Assembly: GCA_964533375.1 (NCBI GenBank)
Contig: CAZHLW010000001.1
Location: 682,001 to 746,000, forward strand
Length of the DNA stretch: 64,000 nucleotides
Direction of reading: 5' to 3'
Source: CALREJ01 sp964533375
GTDB lineage: Bacteria; Patescibacteriota; Gracilibacteria; Peribacterales; Peribacteraceae
The position numbers and the translations under genes were made by a program. Positions 43,101 to 49,638 of the stretch are shown here, in pieces; positions within the stretch are counted from its first letter, which is position 1; each line of letters opens with the position of its first letter. The notes under the pieces are model-generated. The model was not told where the DNA came from. It made no database searches and saw only the letters and a program-made list of their open reading frames with translations.

Positions 43101-43481
43101 ACCGGCAAGTCTGCGAACCACCTGCTTTACCGACCGCTCCGGGCCTGTCACCACGTTTCCTTTTTCATCGCGCACCAGATTCCCATCCTTGTCGCGCTGC
43201 GGGACACCTGCCTTGCGGAAGTACTTGCTCACCACAATGTCTGTTGCAACCTGACTCCACGTTGCGGGAATTTCCGCATCTTCCATTTCAAACACCACGC
43301 TGCCATCCGTGTTTTTGATGCGGCTTGTGCGCTTTTCGTAGGTGAGCTCTTCCAGGGGATCGCTACCGGGCGTCGTGAAGACACGCTGAATCGACAGACC
43401 TTTGTTCGCTTTCGTGGGTGTATCGGTCATCGGGAGAGATGTCTGGCGGTCATCAGTGGAAGTGGCGGATGGGGGGTTCAT
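40101..43481 (-). CDS. nrdJ: Adenosylcobalamin-dependent (class II) ribonucleotide reductase
   Basis: 1126 residues from ATG 43481 (ATG 43430 is an alternative). Signatures: SAPNSPQWFNTGLHYAYG, GSGTGTNFSNLRG, NPCSEYMFLDNTACNLASLN, PTGTIGLLMDCDTTGIEPD and a C-terminal tail with paired Cys (GSICGSCASTKMK, CEVCLDCGATSGC). The long form with this tail is the vitamin B12-dependent NrdJ that reduces ribonucleotides with a cobalamin radical. No cobalamin synthesis gene is in the window, so the cofactor is probably scavenged. No intein or intron. A ~300-nt upstream region and a strong terminator make it a monocistronic unit. Confidence 0.95.
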   Translation of the reverse strand: MNPPSATSTDDRQTSLPMTDTPTKANKGLSIQRVFTTPGSDPLEELTYEKRTSRIKNTDGSVVFEMEDAEIPATWSQVATDIVVSKYFRKAGVPQRDKDGNLVRDEKGNVVTGPERSVKQVVRRLAGCWRFWGETHGYFATPQDAQAFEDELSYMLVRQMSAPNSPQWFNTGLHYAYGITGPAQGHYYCDPVTGEVKRSTDAYTHPQPHACFIQSVNDDMVNEGGIMDLWVREARLFKFGSGTGTNFSNLRGAGEPLSGGGSSGGLMSFLKIGDRAAGAIKSGGTTRRAAKMVCLDLDHPDIEDFINWKVKEEKKVAALVAAGYDNDFNGDAYTTVSGQNSNNSVRVAHDFFENVERDGDWNLYWRTELRKAKAENREPAACKTLKARDLWDQIGYAAWACADPGLQYDTTINDWHTCPADGRINASNPCSEYMFLDNTACNLASLNLLKFYNDEHGTFDVENYQHAVRLWTIVLEISVLMAQFPSKEIAELSYKFRTLGLGYANLGAMLMRMGIPYNSVKGRAIGGALTAILTGESYATSAEMARALGAFPGYMKNRESMLKVMRNHRRAAYDAPQKEYEELHVTPVGLDQNEVPEYLLRPAKEVWDRALAIGEEHGYRNAQTTVIAPTGTIGLLMDCDTTGIEPDFALVKFKKLAGGGYMKIANQSVEPALVALGYDQTQVKDIMRYVMGTLSLEGAPHINRASLRDKGFTDEDIAKIEKQLPAVFELGFAFNRWVLGDDCMKRIGITEEQMNDPNFNLLKALGFSKEQIEEANVAICGHMTVEGAPYLTDEQLAAFDCANKCGKTGQRFISAEGHIRMMAAAQPFISGAISKTINLPNEATVEDIKNAYFLSWKLCLKANALYRDGSKLSQALSNKSDKKDEESKEIVDRVVEKIVYKEVPRRRKLPAERMAIAHKFSIAGHEGYVHVGMYEDGAPGEIFIKMSKEGSTLSGVMDTLALSLSMNLQYGVPLDVLCEKLVHTRFEPMGMTANKEIPMVKSVMDYLGRWLALKFMTKDKAMMFHNHDLVEKAYKEGSKSKDAFAMRLPVIDEGSHAEPNLFSAVEETTQKQTAEEGAADAAPTTLEIAKQQGYTGSICGSCASTKMKRNGSCEVCLDCGATSGCS

Positions 43482-43779
43482 ACAGGGGAAAGGGAATGAC
43501 AAGTAAAATACACGATGTAGTGCCTACGGTCGATTGAAACCCCAAGATATTGTAGGTCCCGGAGACGGGCAAGAATTTATGAGCAGCGTTGTGGACACCT
43601 GTCAAAGCTCGCTCTGTACTGAGACAAACACCCAAAAATTGCCGGAAAAATATAGCAATCACAGCACGATCCCGACTCTTGAAAAGAGGAAGTTCCGGCC
43701 TACGGGTTGTGGGTCGGGTGCTATCGAAACACAAAAGATAGATTTGATGAAACAGCAGCGATGATTCATACTTCACCGT
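43482..43779. other. 298-nt intergenic region between nrdJ and the FMN reductase
   Basis: No protein frame is supported. On the minus strand there is a TTGACA box near 43599-43604. Potential stems include CCTAC/GTAGG about 43526-43553 and a CTATC/GATAG hairpin at 43727-43743. CCCGAC (~43671) can pair with GTCGGG (~43709). No cobalamin-box or NrdR-box consensus was recognised. Confidence 0.4.
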
Positions 43780-44490
43780 ATGACAAAATCCTGCTTAATC
43801 GCCGTTGTAGTCGCCGGCATGAATGACCCGAGTAACAGCAATATGCTCGCGGATTCTTTTATTGAAGGACTAAAAGATGTTCCGGGCGTGACGTTTGAAA
43901 AGATCAGACTGAAAGACATCTCGCTCCATCACTTCACTATCGCTGATTATGAACCCGAATCCCAACCCGAACCCGACTACCAGAGAATCAAAACAATTCT
44001 GAGCGATGCAACCGGCATCGTCTTCGCAACGCCTATCTGGAATTTCTCGGTGCCATCACACCTCAAAAATCTCATCGATAGAATGGGCGCCTTTGGTCTG
44101 GATCACGACACACATTCCAAAGGACAGTTTGGCGGCAAACCCATCGGCCTGATTTTCACCGGCGGCGCCCCGATGATCGCGTGGAAAGCGCTGATGTATC
44201 TCACGACGCTCCATGTAGCAGAAGCGATGAAGTACTACGGCGGCACCGTCATCATGCGCCACTTCGAACCCAAGTGTACGCCCGCTAAGGGTAAGTTCGG
44301 ATTAGTCGTCGATCAGCGTCCGGCAACACTCACTCTCATGAAAACATACGGCAAAAAATTCGCGACGTCCGCCCAGTACTTTGCAGAGAACGGCAAGCTG
44401 CCGGCCAGCCAGGAACTCATCCACAAGTGGTTTGAATTCCTCTACAGAGTCGGAAACCGGATGATGTATCCGATTAGTAAAGTGCAGTAA
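43780..44490 (+). CDS. NAD(P)H-dependent FMN reductase-like flavoprotein
   Basis: 236 residues, flavodoxin-like fold. VVVAGMNDPSNSNMLADSF is the N-terminal phosphate loop, GIVFATPIWNFSVPSHLKNL is the FMN-contacting 'P-W/Y-N-S-P--LKN-ID' segment, and KPIGLIFTGGAP follows. A helical C-terminal extension (about 165-236) is longer than in typical ~190-residue family members. CATACT lies 7 nt before the start. The flavin link fits its position 53 nt before the riboflavin operon. Confidence 0.85.
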   Translation: MTKSCLIAVVVAGMNDPSNSNMLADSFIEGLKDVPGVTFEKIRLKDISLHHFTIADYEPESQPEPDYQRIKTILSDATGIVFATPIWNFSVPSHLKNLIDRMGAFGLDHDTHSKGQFGGKPIGLIFTGGAPMIAWKALMYLTTLHVAEAMKYYGGTVIMRHFEPKCTPAKGKFGLVVDQRPATLTLMKTYGKKFATSAQYFAENGKLPASQELIHKWFEFLYRVGNRMMYPISKVQ

Positions 44491-44528
44491 AAGTGCGAGA
44501 TTGAGGGATGAGCGTGAGGAAAGTTTGG

Positions 44529-44534
44529 TATACT
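44529..44534 (+). promoter_or_regulatory. Extended -10 of the ribE-ribH-ribBA operon
   Basis: TGG followed by TATACT, 8 nt before ATG 44543. The operon would be leaderless, leaving no room for an FMN riboswitch. Confidence 0.6.
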
Positions 44535-44542
44535 GTATTGCC

Positions 44543-45106
44543 ATGTTTACCGGAATAATCGAAGCAACGGCACAGGTTTTGAAAAACGCTGATGGAACGC
44601 TGATTCTGGAGCGTCCGGCGATGTTTGATGACATCAAACTGGGATCCAGCATCTGCGTGTCCGGTGTGTGTCTGAGCATTGTGGAGTTTGATGACAAGTC
44701 GATGCGGTTTGATGTTGTTGCAGAGACGATGCGAAAGACAAAACTTGGTGATCTGAAAATTGGTGATGCGGTGAATCTGGAACGTGCGATGAAAGCTGAT
44801 GGAAGATTTGAGGGGCATGTGGTGCAGGGGCATGTCGAAGGAACGGCAACTGTGAAAGAATTGAATGCACAGCATGAATTAAAAATTGAATTACCTGTGG
44901 AATTCGAAGCGTTCGTCGTGCAGAAAGGCTCCATCACCATCGACGGCGTCTCACTGACTGTTGCAAATATCGCCGATACTCTCTGCACTGTCGCCCTCAT
45001 TCCGCATACGCTCTCGATCACCACTCTTGGTACACTGAAGTCCGGCGATCGCGTAAACATCGAAACCGATATCCTCGGTCGTTACATTCTTTCCTCCCGC
45101 TCATGA
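44543..45106 (+). CDS. ribE: Riboflavin synthase (alpha subunit type)
   Basis: 187 residues, slightly shorter than usual (~200-215). The start MFTGIIEATAQVLKN is the family N-terminus. Two lumazine-binding repeats are visible: GVCLSIVEFDDKSMRFDVV with EGHVVQGHVEGTA, and SITIDGVSLTVANI with LIPHTLSITTLG. It converts two 6,7-dimethyl-8-ribityllumazine molecules to riboflavin. The 3' end overlaps ribH by 4 nt (ATGA). Confidence 0.95.
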   Translation: MFTGIIEATAQVLKNADGTLILERPAMFDDIKLGSSICVSGVCLSIVEFDDKSMRFDVVAETMRKTKLGDLKIGDAVNLERAMKADGRFEGHVVQGHVEGTATVKELNAQHELKIELPVEFEAFVVQKGSITIDGVSLTVANIADTLCTVALIPHTLSITTLGTLKSGDRVNIETDILGRYILSSRS

Positions 45107-45582
45107 AAAAAGAACACACGCTCATGCTTCCGGCACACGTAGATTCCAATTGGCGCATCGGCATTGTTGCGTCGTCGTACTATAAGGAAGAGATCGACGG
45201 ATTGATTGAAGGTGCTAGAAAAACGCTTGTGGATGCGGGAATCAGTGATGCGAATATTACGGTGTATCCCGCTCCGGGCTCTTTTGAAATTCCGCTGATC
45301 GGAGCCGCTCTTGCAGAAGAAGAAAAAGTCGATGCACTGATTGGTTTTGGAATAATAGTCGAAGGCGACACACATCATGCGCGCTTACTTGCGGAGGCTG
45401 CAACGCAGGGAATCATGGAAACGCAACTCACGTACCACATCCCGTTCGCATTCGAAGTGCTCTACGTGAACAACATTGAGGATGCGCGTGCGCGTTGTTT
45501 TGGCGATGCAAGCAAAGGAATCGAAGCTGCACTCGCCGTCTTACATTCTTTATCAGCAATTACATCGATCAAGAAATCCTGA
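45103..45582 (+). CDS. ribH: 6,7-dimethyl-8-ribityllumazine synthase
   Basis: 159 residues, family length. Signatures: RIGIVASSYYKEEIDGL, VYPAPGSFEIPLIGAAL and a phosphate/His loop GFGIIVEGDTHHARLLAE, where most homologues have a 'RGxTxHxxxV' sequence. FAFEVLYVNNIEDARAR corresponds to the usual 'FGVLTxxxxxQA' region. It condenses the ribityl pyrimidine with dihydroxybutanone phosphate. Overlaps ribE and ribBA at both ends. Confidence 0.93.
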   Translation: MKKEHTLMLPAHVDSNWRIGIVASSYYKEEIDGLIEGARKTLVDAGISDANITVYPAPGSFEIPLIGAALAEEEKVDALIGFGIIVEGDTHHARLLAEAATQGIMETQLTYHIPFAFEVLYVNNIEDARARCFGDASKGIEAALAVLHSLSAITSIKKS

Positions 45583-46790
45583 TGCCCAACTTCTCCTCCA
45601 TCACCGCCGCCCTCGACGATCTCCGTAACGGCAAGATGATCATTGTGGTTGATGACGAAGACCGCGAAAACGAAGGCGATCTCATCATGCCCGCGGAAAT
45701 GATCTCCGAAGACGCAATGACCTTCATCATCCGCCACACCAGCGGCATTGTATTTTTGGCAGTGAGCGAAGAAATCGCGAATCACCTGGAACTGCCGATG
45801 ATGGTGGAAGATAACACTTCGAAATTCGGGACGCCGTTTACCGTGAGCATTGAAGCAGCAGAAGGCGTGACCACAGGAGTCTCCGCCAAAGACCGCACCA
45901 CCACAATTTTGGCTGCCATCAGCGACAAAGCAAAAGCAAGTGATTTGCGCAGACCCGGCCACATCTTCCCGCTCCGCGCAAAAAACGGTGGCGTGCTTGT
46001 CCGCAGCGGCCACACGGAAGCATCGGTGGATCTCGCACGGCTCGCAGGATTCAAAGCGGCCGCAGTCGGTTGCGAACTGATGAATGATGATGGAACGATG
46101 ATGCGTCGCGACAGTATTGATGTGTTTGCGAAGGAGCACCAGCTGACTGTCATCACTATTGCTGATCTGATTGCATATCGCCGTCAGCATGAAGAGCTTG
46201 TCTTCCTGGAATCCGAAGCAAAGCTCGAAACGGTGACCGGACCATGGCAGTTGAAAGTCTTTAAAGATACGGTGCACGGCGCGGAACATGTCGCGCTTAT
46301 TAAAGGAGTCGTCGATGATACAAAGCCGACGCTTGTTCGTGTGCATTCCGAATGTTTGACCGGTGATGTCTTCGGCTCCGTTCACTGCGATTGTGGCGAA
46401 CAGCTTCATGCAGCGATGAAAAGAATTAGCGATGAAGGAAACGGTGTGATCATCTACATGCGCCAGGAAGGCCGCGGCATTGGGCTTGCCAATAAAATCA
46501 AAGCGTACGATCTGCAGGAGAAAGAAGGACTCGATACTGTGGATGCGAATTTGAAGTTGGGTTTCCCGAGTGATCTCCGTGAATATGGAATCGGTGCACA
46601 GATCTTGTCGATCCTTGGAGTTCGATCTATGAGATTACTAACGAATAATCCAAAAAAGATTTCCGGACTGGAAGGATTTGGACTGGAAATTACCGAACAG
46701 CTCCCGATTCAGATTACGCCGTCATCAGAGTTGCAGAAGAAGTATTTGAAGACGAAGAAGACGCGAATGGGGCATTTGTTGGATTTATGA
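45582..46790 (+). CDS. ribBA: Bifunctional DHBP synthase / GTP cyclohydrolase II
   Basis: 402 residues from ATG 45582, which overlaps the ribH stop (TGATG). The N-terminal half is DHBP synthase (VVDDEDRENEGDLIMPAE, HTSGIVFLAV, GHTEASVDLARLAG). The C-terminal half is GTP cyclohydrolase II, with zinc Cys in VHSECLTGDVFGSVHCDCG and RQEGRGIGLANKIKAYDLQ, then TNNPKKISGLEGFG. It opens both branches of riboflavin synthesis. Last gene of the plus-strand operon. Confidence 0.95.
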   Translation: MPNFSSITAALDDLRNGKMIIVVDDEDRENEGDLIMPAEMISEDAMTFIIRHTSGIVFLAVSEEIANHLELPMMVEDNTSKFGTPFTVSIEAAEGVTTGVSAKDRTTTILAAISDKAKASDLRRPGHIFPLRAKNGGVLVRSGHTEASVDLARLAGFKAAAVGCELMNDDGTMMRRDSIDVFAKEHQLTVITIADLIAYRRQHEELVFLESEAKLETVTGPWQLKVFKDTVHGAEHVALIKGVVDDTKPTLVRVHSECLTGDVFGSVHCDCGEQLHAAMKRISDEGNGVIIYMRQEGRGIGLANKIKAYDLQEKEGLDTVDANLKLGFPSDLREYGIGAQILSILGVRSMRLLTNNPKKISGLEGFGLEITEQLPIQITPSSELQKKYLKTKKTRMGHLLDL

Positions 46791-46793
46791 CAC

Positions 46794-46837
46794 AAAAAAG
46801 CGCATCTTCTCTATCAATCCTGACAGAAAAGATGCGC
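46794..46837 (-). terminator. Terminator (minus direction) of the small gene at 46872
   Basis: GCGCATCTT (46800-46808) pairs perfectly with AAGATGCGC (46829-46837). On the minus strand the stem is followed by TTTTTT (46799-46794). It lies 35 nt past the stop of 46872-47123 and supports that gene as real. Confidence 0.75.
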
Positions 46838-46871
46838 AGACATGATTGGCCGATCCTCCGTGTGCGATGGG

Positions 46872-47123
46872 TCATTCTATCCCAAGCGCAACACGGACAC
46901 TGTCCTGAATTCCTGCAATTGCAGGATTGCTGCTATACGCGAACAGCTCACCATTTCGGGGAACAATTTGCGACAGCGGCCCTTGGTACGACGCGGTAAC
47001 GGCAGACTGCACCTGAGTTGCAGGTTTTCCGTAAGACGCTTCGTTTTTCAAGAGCTTTCGCTCGTTTCGCAGGCGCCTTCTTCGGCGTCTTTGAATATTG
47101 TCTCTCCCTCTGTAATGTCCCAT
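46872..47123 (-). CDS. Small basic hypothetical protein with Shine-Dalgarno start
   Basis: 83 residues. GAGGAG lies 6-7 nt before the ATG, rare in this window. An AT-rich promoter with TTGACA (47218-47213) lies upstream and a hairpin terminator downstream. The N-terminus is extremely basic (GRDNIQRRRRRRLRNERKLL) and could bind nucleic acid. The rest (QVQSAVTASYQGPLSQIVP) is uncharged. No family recognised. The ~65-nt leader includes a possible GAGCAATCC/GGATTGCTC pairing. Confidence 0.6.
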   Translation of the reverse strand: MGHYRGRDNIQRRRRRRLRNERKLLKNEASYGKPATQVQSAVTASYQGPLSQIVPRNGELFAYSSNPAIAGIQDSVRVALGIE

Positions 47124-47185
47124 TTTTTGCTCCTCATTCGGAAAGATGGCAGTTCAGGATTGCTCCTGTGTGAAATGATCGACTT

Positions 47186-47218
47186 ATATTATTTTAATAT
47201 TATTATTTTATTTGTCAA
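47186..47218 (-). promoter_or_regulatory. AT-rich promoter within the ribD stop region
   Basis: Minus strand TTGACA (47218-47213) overlaps the ribD stop codon. TAATAT (47191-47186) or nearby AT-rich hexamers serve as -10; the exact -10 is uncertain because the spacing to TAATAT is 21 nt. Confidence 0.45.
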
Positions 47219-48192
47219 TATCCTGTCAATTCCACTCTTATATCAAAAAAATCAGCTTCATTAAATGTGCTCCACGTCTTCTTGCCACCTTCAACAAGCA
47301 GACTGGTGACCCCCTGAAAATACCCGTCCGATGCCAGCAATACTTTCCATAATTCTTCCCATACAAACGCCCCGTCTTTCACCGAAACCTCAAATACATG
47401 AACTCCATTTTTTTGCAGCAGTTCAACATTTTTCTCGGCTGTCGGATCAACAATAATAATCGTCGACGATGCATGATCATCGCTCACAACTTTCGCATCA
47501 TGAGGAATGCGGCCCTGTGGATCGAGGATAATACGCCATGGATGATAGTCACTGTGATCGCTCAGTCGTGCATCAAGTGTCGGGTTATCGTTGATGACTG
47601 TCTGCACCCCAACCAAAATCGCATCATGCCGCGCACGCAAAAAAGTATGTGACCATACATCCTGTTCTTTCGATGTAATCAGTAAACGTGATCCATCTGC
47701 ATTTGCTGTTCGCCCATCATGCGTCATCGCAGACTTGAGTGTAATCCACGGACGCTGCTTTGTGCGCACAGAGATAAATCCCCTATTCAACCACTCGCAC
47801 TCTGCACGAAGCACCGGACCTTCGGCGCTAATACCTGCTTCGCTTAATGCAGCAATCCCCTGCCCCGCCACCCGACTATCCGGATCAGACATTCCATACA
47901 CTACGTGTTTGATACCGCGCTCGATAATACTATCCGTACACGGCGGCGTTTTTCCGTGATGACAGCACGGTTCCAGATTCACATACAGCACATCATCAGG
48001 TTCGATGGGATCAGTGAATGATTCCAAAAGAGCCCGTTCCGCATGCGCCTCGCCAAAAGCACGGTGATATCCTTCGGCGATTATTTTGCCGTCACGGACC
48101 AGCACTGCGCCAACCAGAGCGCCATTGCCAACACTCTTACGCCCAAGCGCAGCAAGTTCCAGGCAGCGGTGCATGGCATCGGCGTGATTCAT
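47215..48192 (-). CDS. ribD: Bifunctional riboflavin deaminase/reductase RibD
   Basis: 325 residues, slightly short. The deaminase domain has GALVGAVLVRDGKIIAEGYH, the zinc sites HAE (GEAHAERALLE) and PCCHHGKTPPCTDSIIE. The reductase domain has RPWITLKSAMTHDGRTA, LRARHDAILVGVQTVINDNP and SLLVEGGKKTWSTF. The usual NPxVG is replaced by NGALVG. It does the second and third steps of the GTP branch. It lies on the opposite strand from ribE-ribH-ribBA, directly after a TrpR-like gene (1-nt gap). The phosphatase and ribF steps are not in the window. Confidence 0.93.
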   Translation of the reverse strand: MNHADAMHRCLELAALGRKSVGNGALVGAVLVRDGKIIAEGYHRAFGEAHAERALLESFTDPIEPDDVLYVNLEPCCHHGKTPPCTDSIIERGIKHVVYGMSDPDSRVAGQGIAALSEAGISAEGPVLRAECEWLNRGFISVRTKQRPWITLKSAMTHDGRTANADGSRLLITSKEQDVWSHTFLRARHDAILVGVQTVINDNPTLDARLSDHSDYHPWRIILDPQGRIPHDAKVVSDDHASSTIIIVDPTAEKNVELLQKNGVHVFEVSVKDGAFVWEELWKVLLASDGYFQGVTSLLVEGGKKTWSTFNEADFFDIRVELTGY

Positions 48193-48193
48193 T

Positions 48194-48613
48194 CTATTGT
48201 CCCAAATATTTCTGTAACGCCGTCTTCTTTATAGCTTGATCATTCGATGCAGTATTCCCAGTCTCCAGTCTCTGATCGCCAATCTCCTTCTTCCCAACCT
48301 TCATTCGATGATGCCGGTGCGTATTCAGCACTTTCCGGTATCCCCCTTCTCCATTCTCCAAAAAATGCGCAACACGTGTGACAGTCGTCGTGCTTGCTCC
48401 CGTCTTTGCCGCAACCTGCCGGTAACTCATTCCCTGTGCGAGCAGCTTCGCGACTTCCAGCCGTTCGCCCATCGCCTGCAGTTCACTGAGCGTGGCAATA
48501 TCGCGCATGAAATTGGCAATTTCTTCCTCGGTTTTGCAGGATTTGAGGGCACTGCAAAAGCTCTGGAACCAGGGTTCTTTGCGCCAGCTGTCTTCGGTAA
48601 AACGACGTTTCAT
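48194..48613 (-). CDS. TrpR-like (YerC/YecD family) regulator
   Basis: 139 residues. The core, about residues 15-95, has FCSALKSCKTEEEIANFMRD, TLSELQAMGERLEVAKLL, YRQVAAKTGASTTTVTRVAH (helix-turn-helix) and FLENGEGGYRKVL. This is the YerC/YecD branch of the Trp-repressor superfamily. The C-terminal ~40 residues are a poor-quality tail; part of it (GDQRLETGN) is encoded by an intergenic-type word repeat (48246-48298). Directly upstream of ribD in the same orientation, so autoregulation and control of ribD are plausible. Confidence 0.85.
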   Translation of the reverse strand: MKRRFTEDSWRKEPWFQSFCSALKSCKTEEEIANFMRDIATLSELQAMGERLEVAKLLAQGMSYRQVAAKTGASTTTVTRVAHFLENGEGGYRKVLNTHRHHRMKVGKKEIGDQRLETGNTASNDQAIKKTALQKYLGQ

Positions 48614-48648
48614 GGCTTTACTCTATGGAGAAACGGCCAAAAGGCTGA

Positions 48649-48677
48649 TTGAAAAAATAGCGGTTTTAGGGTATAAT
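48649..48677 (+). promoter_or_regulatory. Consensus promoter of the M23 peptidase gene
   Basis: TTGAAA (48649-48654), 17-nt spacer, TATAAT (48672-48677), then 8 nt to ATG 48686. The best leaderless example in the window. Confidence 0.8.
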
Positions 48678-48685
48678 TATAGGAA

Positions 48686-49597
48686 ATGCACAAACACACA
48701 CAAAAGCCCCGAAACGGCTCTACAGCAGTCTTTGCGCTTATGGCGGGACTTCTGATTGGTGTAATGCTTGGAAGTGATACCGCCCGGATGAGCTATGACG
48801 CAGCGCTCCTACGACCGAATCTGCGGAGCCTCAGTATGACCAGACGTCTGCAGCGCGAAGCGGCTCGTGCCAAATTGATGCAGTCTGTTCTGCTTCGTTC
48901 TGCCAAGCGGCAGGCTGTCAAAATGTATACCGTCGCAGATGCGTCGCTGCATCAGGCGGCACCGGTTTCGAAGCAGCCAGTACAGAGCTCGCAAAACTTT
49001 CCTCCATTCATCGAAGCAGTCTTCCCAGTCAGCAAAATACCGGAATGGGGGGCTATGCGTTCGCCTGCCGAGTGGAACCGCAGTTACGATGAAATGACCG
49101 ATGCCGATTTTGTCGGCGTGCCTGCGTACAACATGCAGACACTCACGATCCCGATGCTGTCTCTCACGAAGGATCTGTCTGATCCGGATTCCATTAATGC
49201 TATTACCGCTAAGCTGTTTTATTCCACCCGCTTCATGGGCAGCTACAACATTGATGCCGGCGAACATAGCGGCACGCATGCCGGAGTGGATCTGAAACTG
49301 GCTCCCGGTACTCCTATTGGTGCGATTGCCGGTGGACGGGTCCAGAGTGTGGATGTTTCCCCTATTCTGGGACTGCATGTCATTATCGAACACCGTTTAG
49401 ATGATGGAACCATGTTCACATCTATTTACGGCCACTTTGCGGATACGAATGTGACAGAAGGCGAAACAGTGACCCCCGGGCAGACTATCGGAACAGTCGG
49501 CATGAGCGGAAACACCAGCGGTCCGCATCTGCATTTGCAGGTGGATGACAGCTCAGGTGAAACCATCAACCCGATCACGTTTATCAAAACCTATTAA
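48686..49597 (+). CDS. M23-family (LytM) metallopeptidase
   Basis: 303 residues. One N-terminal membrane helix (AVFALMAGLLIGVMLGS), a basic and Ser-rich linker, and a C-terminal LytM domain (about 190-300). Zinc ligands are in GTHAGVDLK (HxxxD) and GPHLHLQVD (HxH); IYGHFADTNV and GQTIGTVGMSGNTS are also conserved. All metal ligands are present, so an active peptidoglycan endopeptidase is expected. Consensus promoter; ends at a bidirectional terminator shared with the giant surface-protein gene. Confidence 0.9.
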   Translation: MHKHTQKPRNGSTAVFALMAGLLIGVMLGSDTARMSYDAALLRPNLRSLSMTRRLQREAARAKLMQSVLLRSAKRQAVKMYTVADASLHQAAPVSKQPVQSSQNFPPFIEAVFPVSKIPEWGAMRSPAEWNRSYDEMTDADFVGVPAYNMQTLTIPMLSLTKDLSDPDSINAITAKLFYSTRFMGSYNIDAGEHSGTHAGVDLKLAPGTPIGAIAGGRVQSVDVSPILGLHVIIEHRLDDGTMFTSIYGHFADTNVTEGETVTPGQTIGTVGMSGNTSGPHLHLQVDDSSGETINPITFIKTY

Positions 49598-49621
49598 AAA
49601 ACGGCCCCTTGCGGAGCCGTT
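49596..49621 (-). terminator. Bidirectional terminator between M23 and surface protein genes
   Basis: AACGGC (49600-49605) pairs with GCCGTT (49616-49621), with extra CC/GG pairing inside. On the minus strand it is followed by a T-run (49601-49596). Confidence 0.75.
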
Positions 49622-49638
49622 CTTCAGGAAGGTCTAGC

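Noticed and set aside
43482..43779. Cobalamin riboswitch upstream of nrdJ
   Set aside because: Expected from the enzyme's cofactor, but I could not find the conserved B12-box sequence.
46787..46999. 70-codon plus-strand frame after ribBA
   Set aside because: It runs through the terminator hairpin and antisense to the better supported minus-strand gene 46872-47123; its composition is not protein-like.
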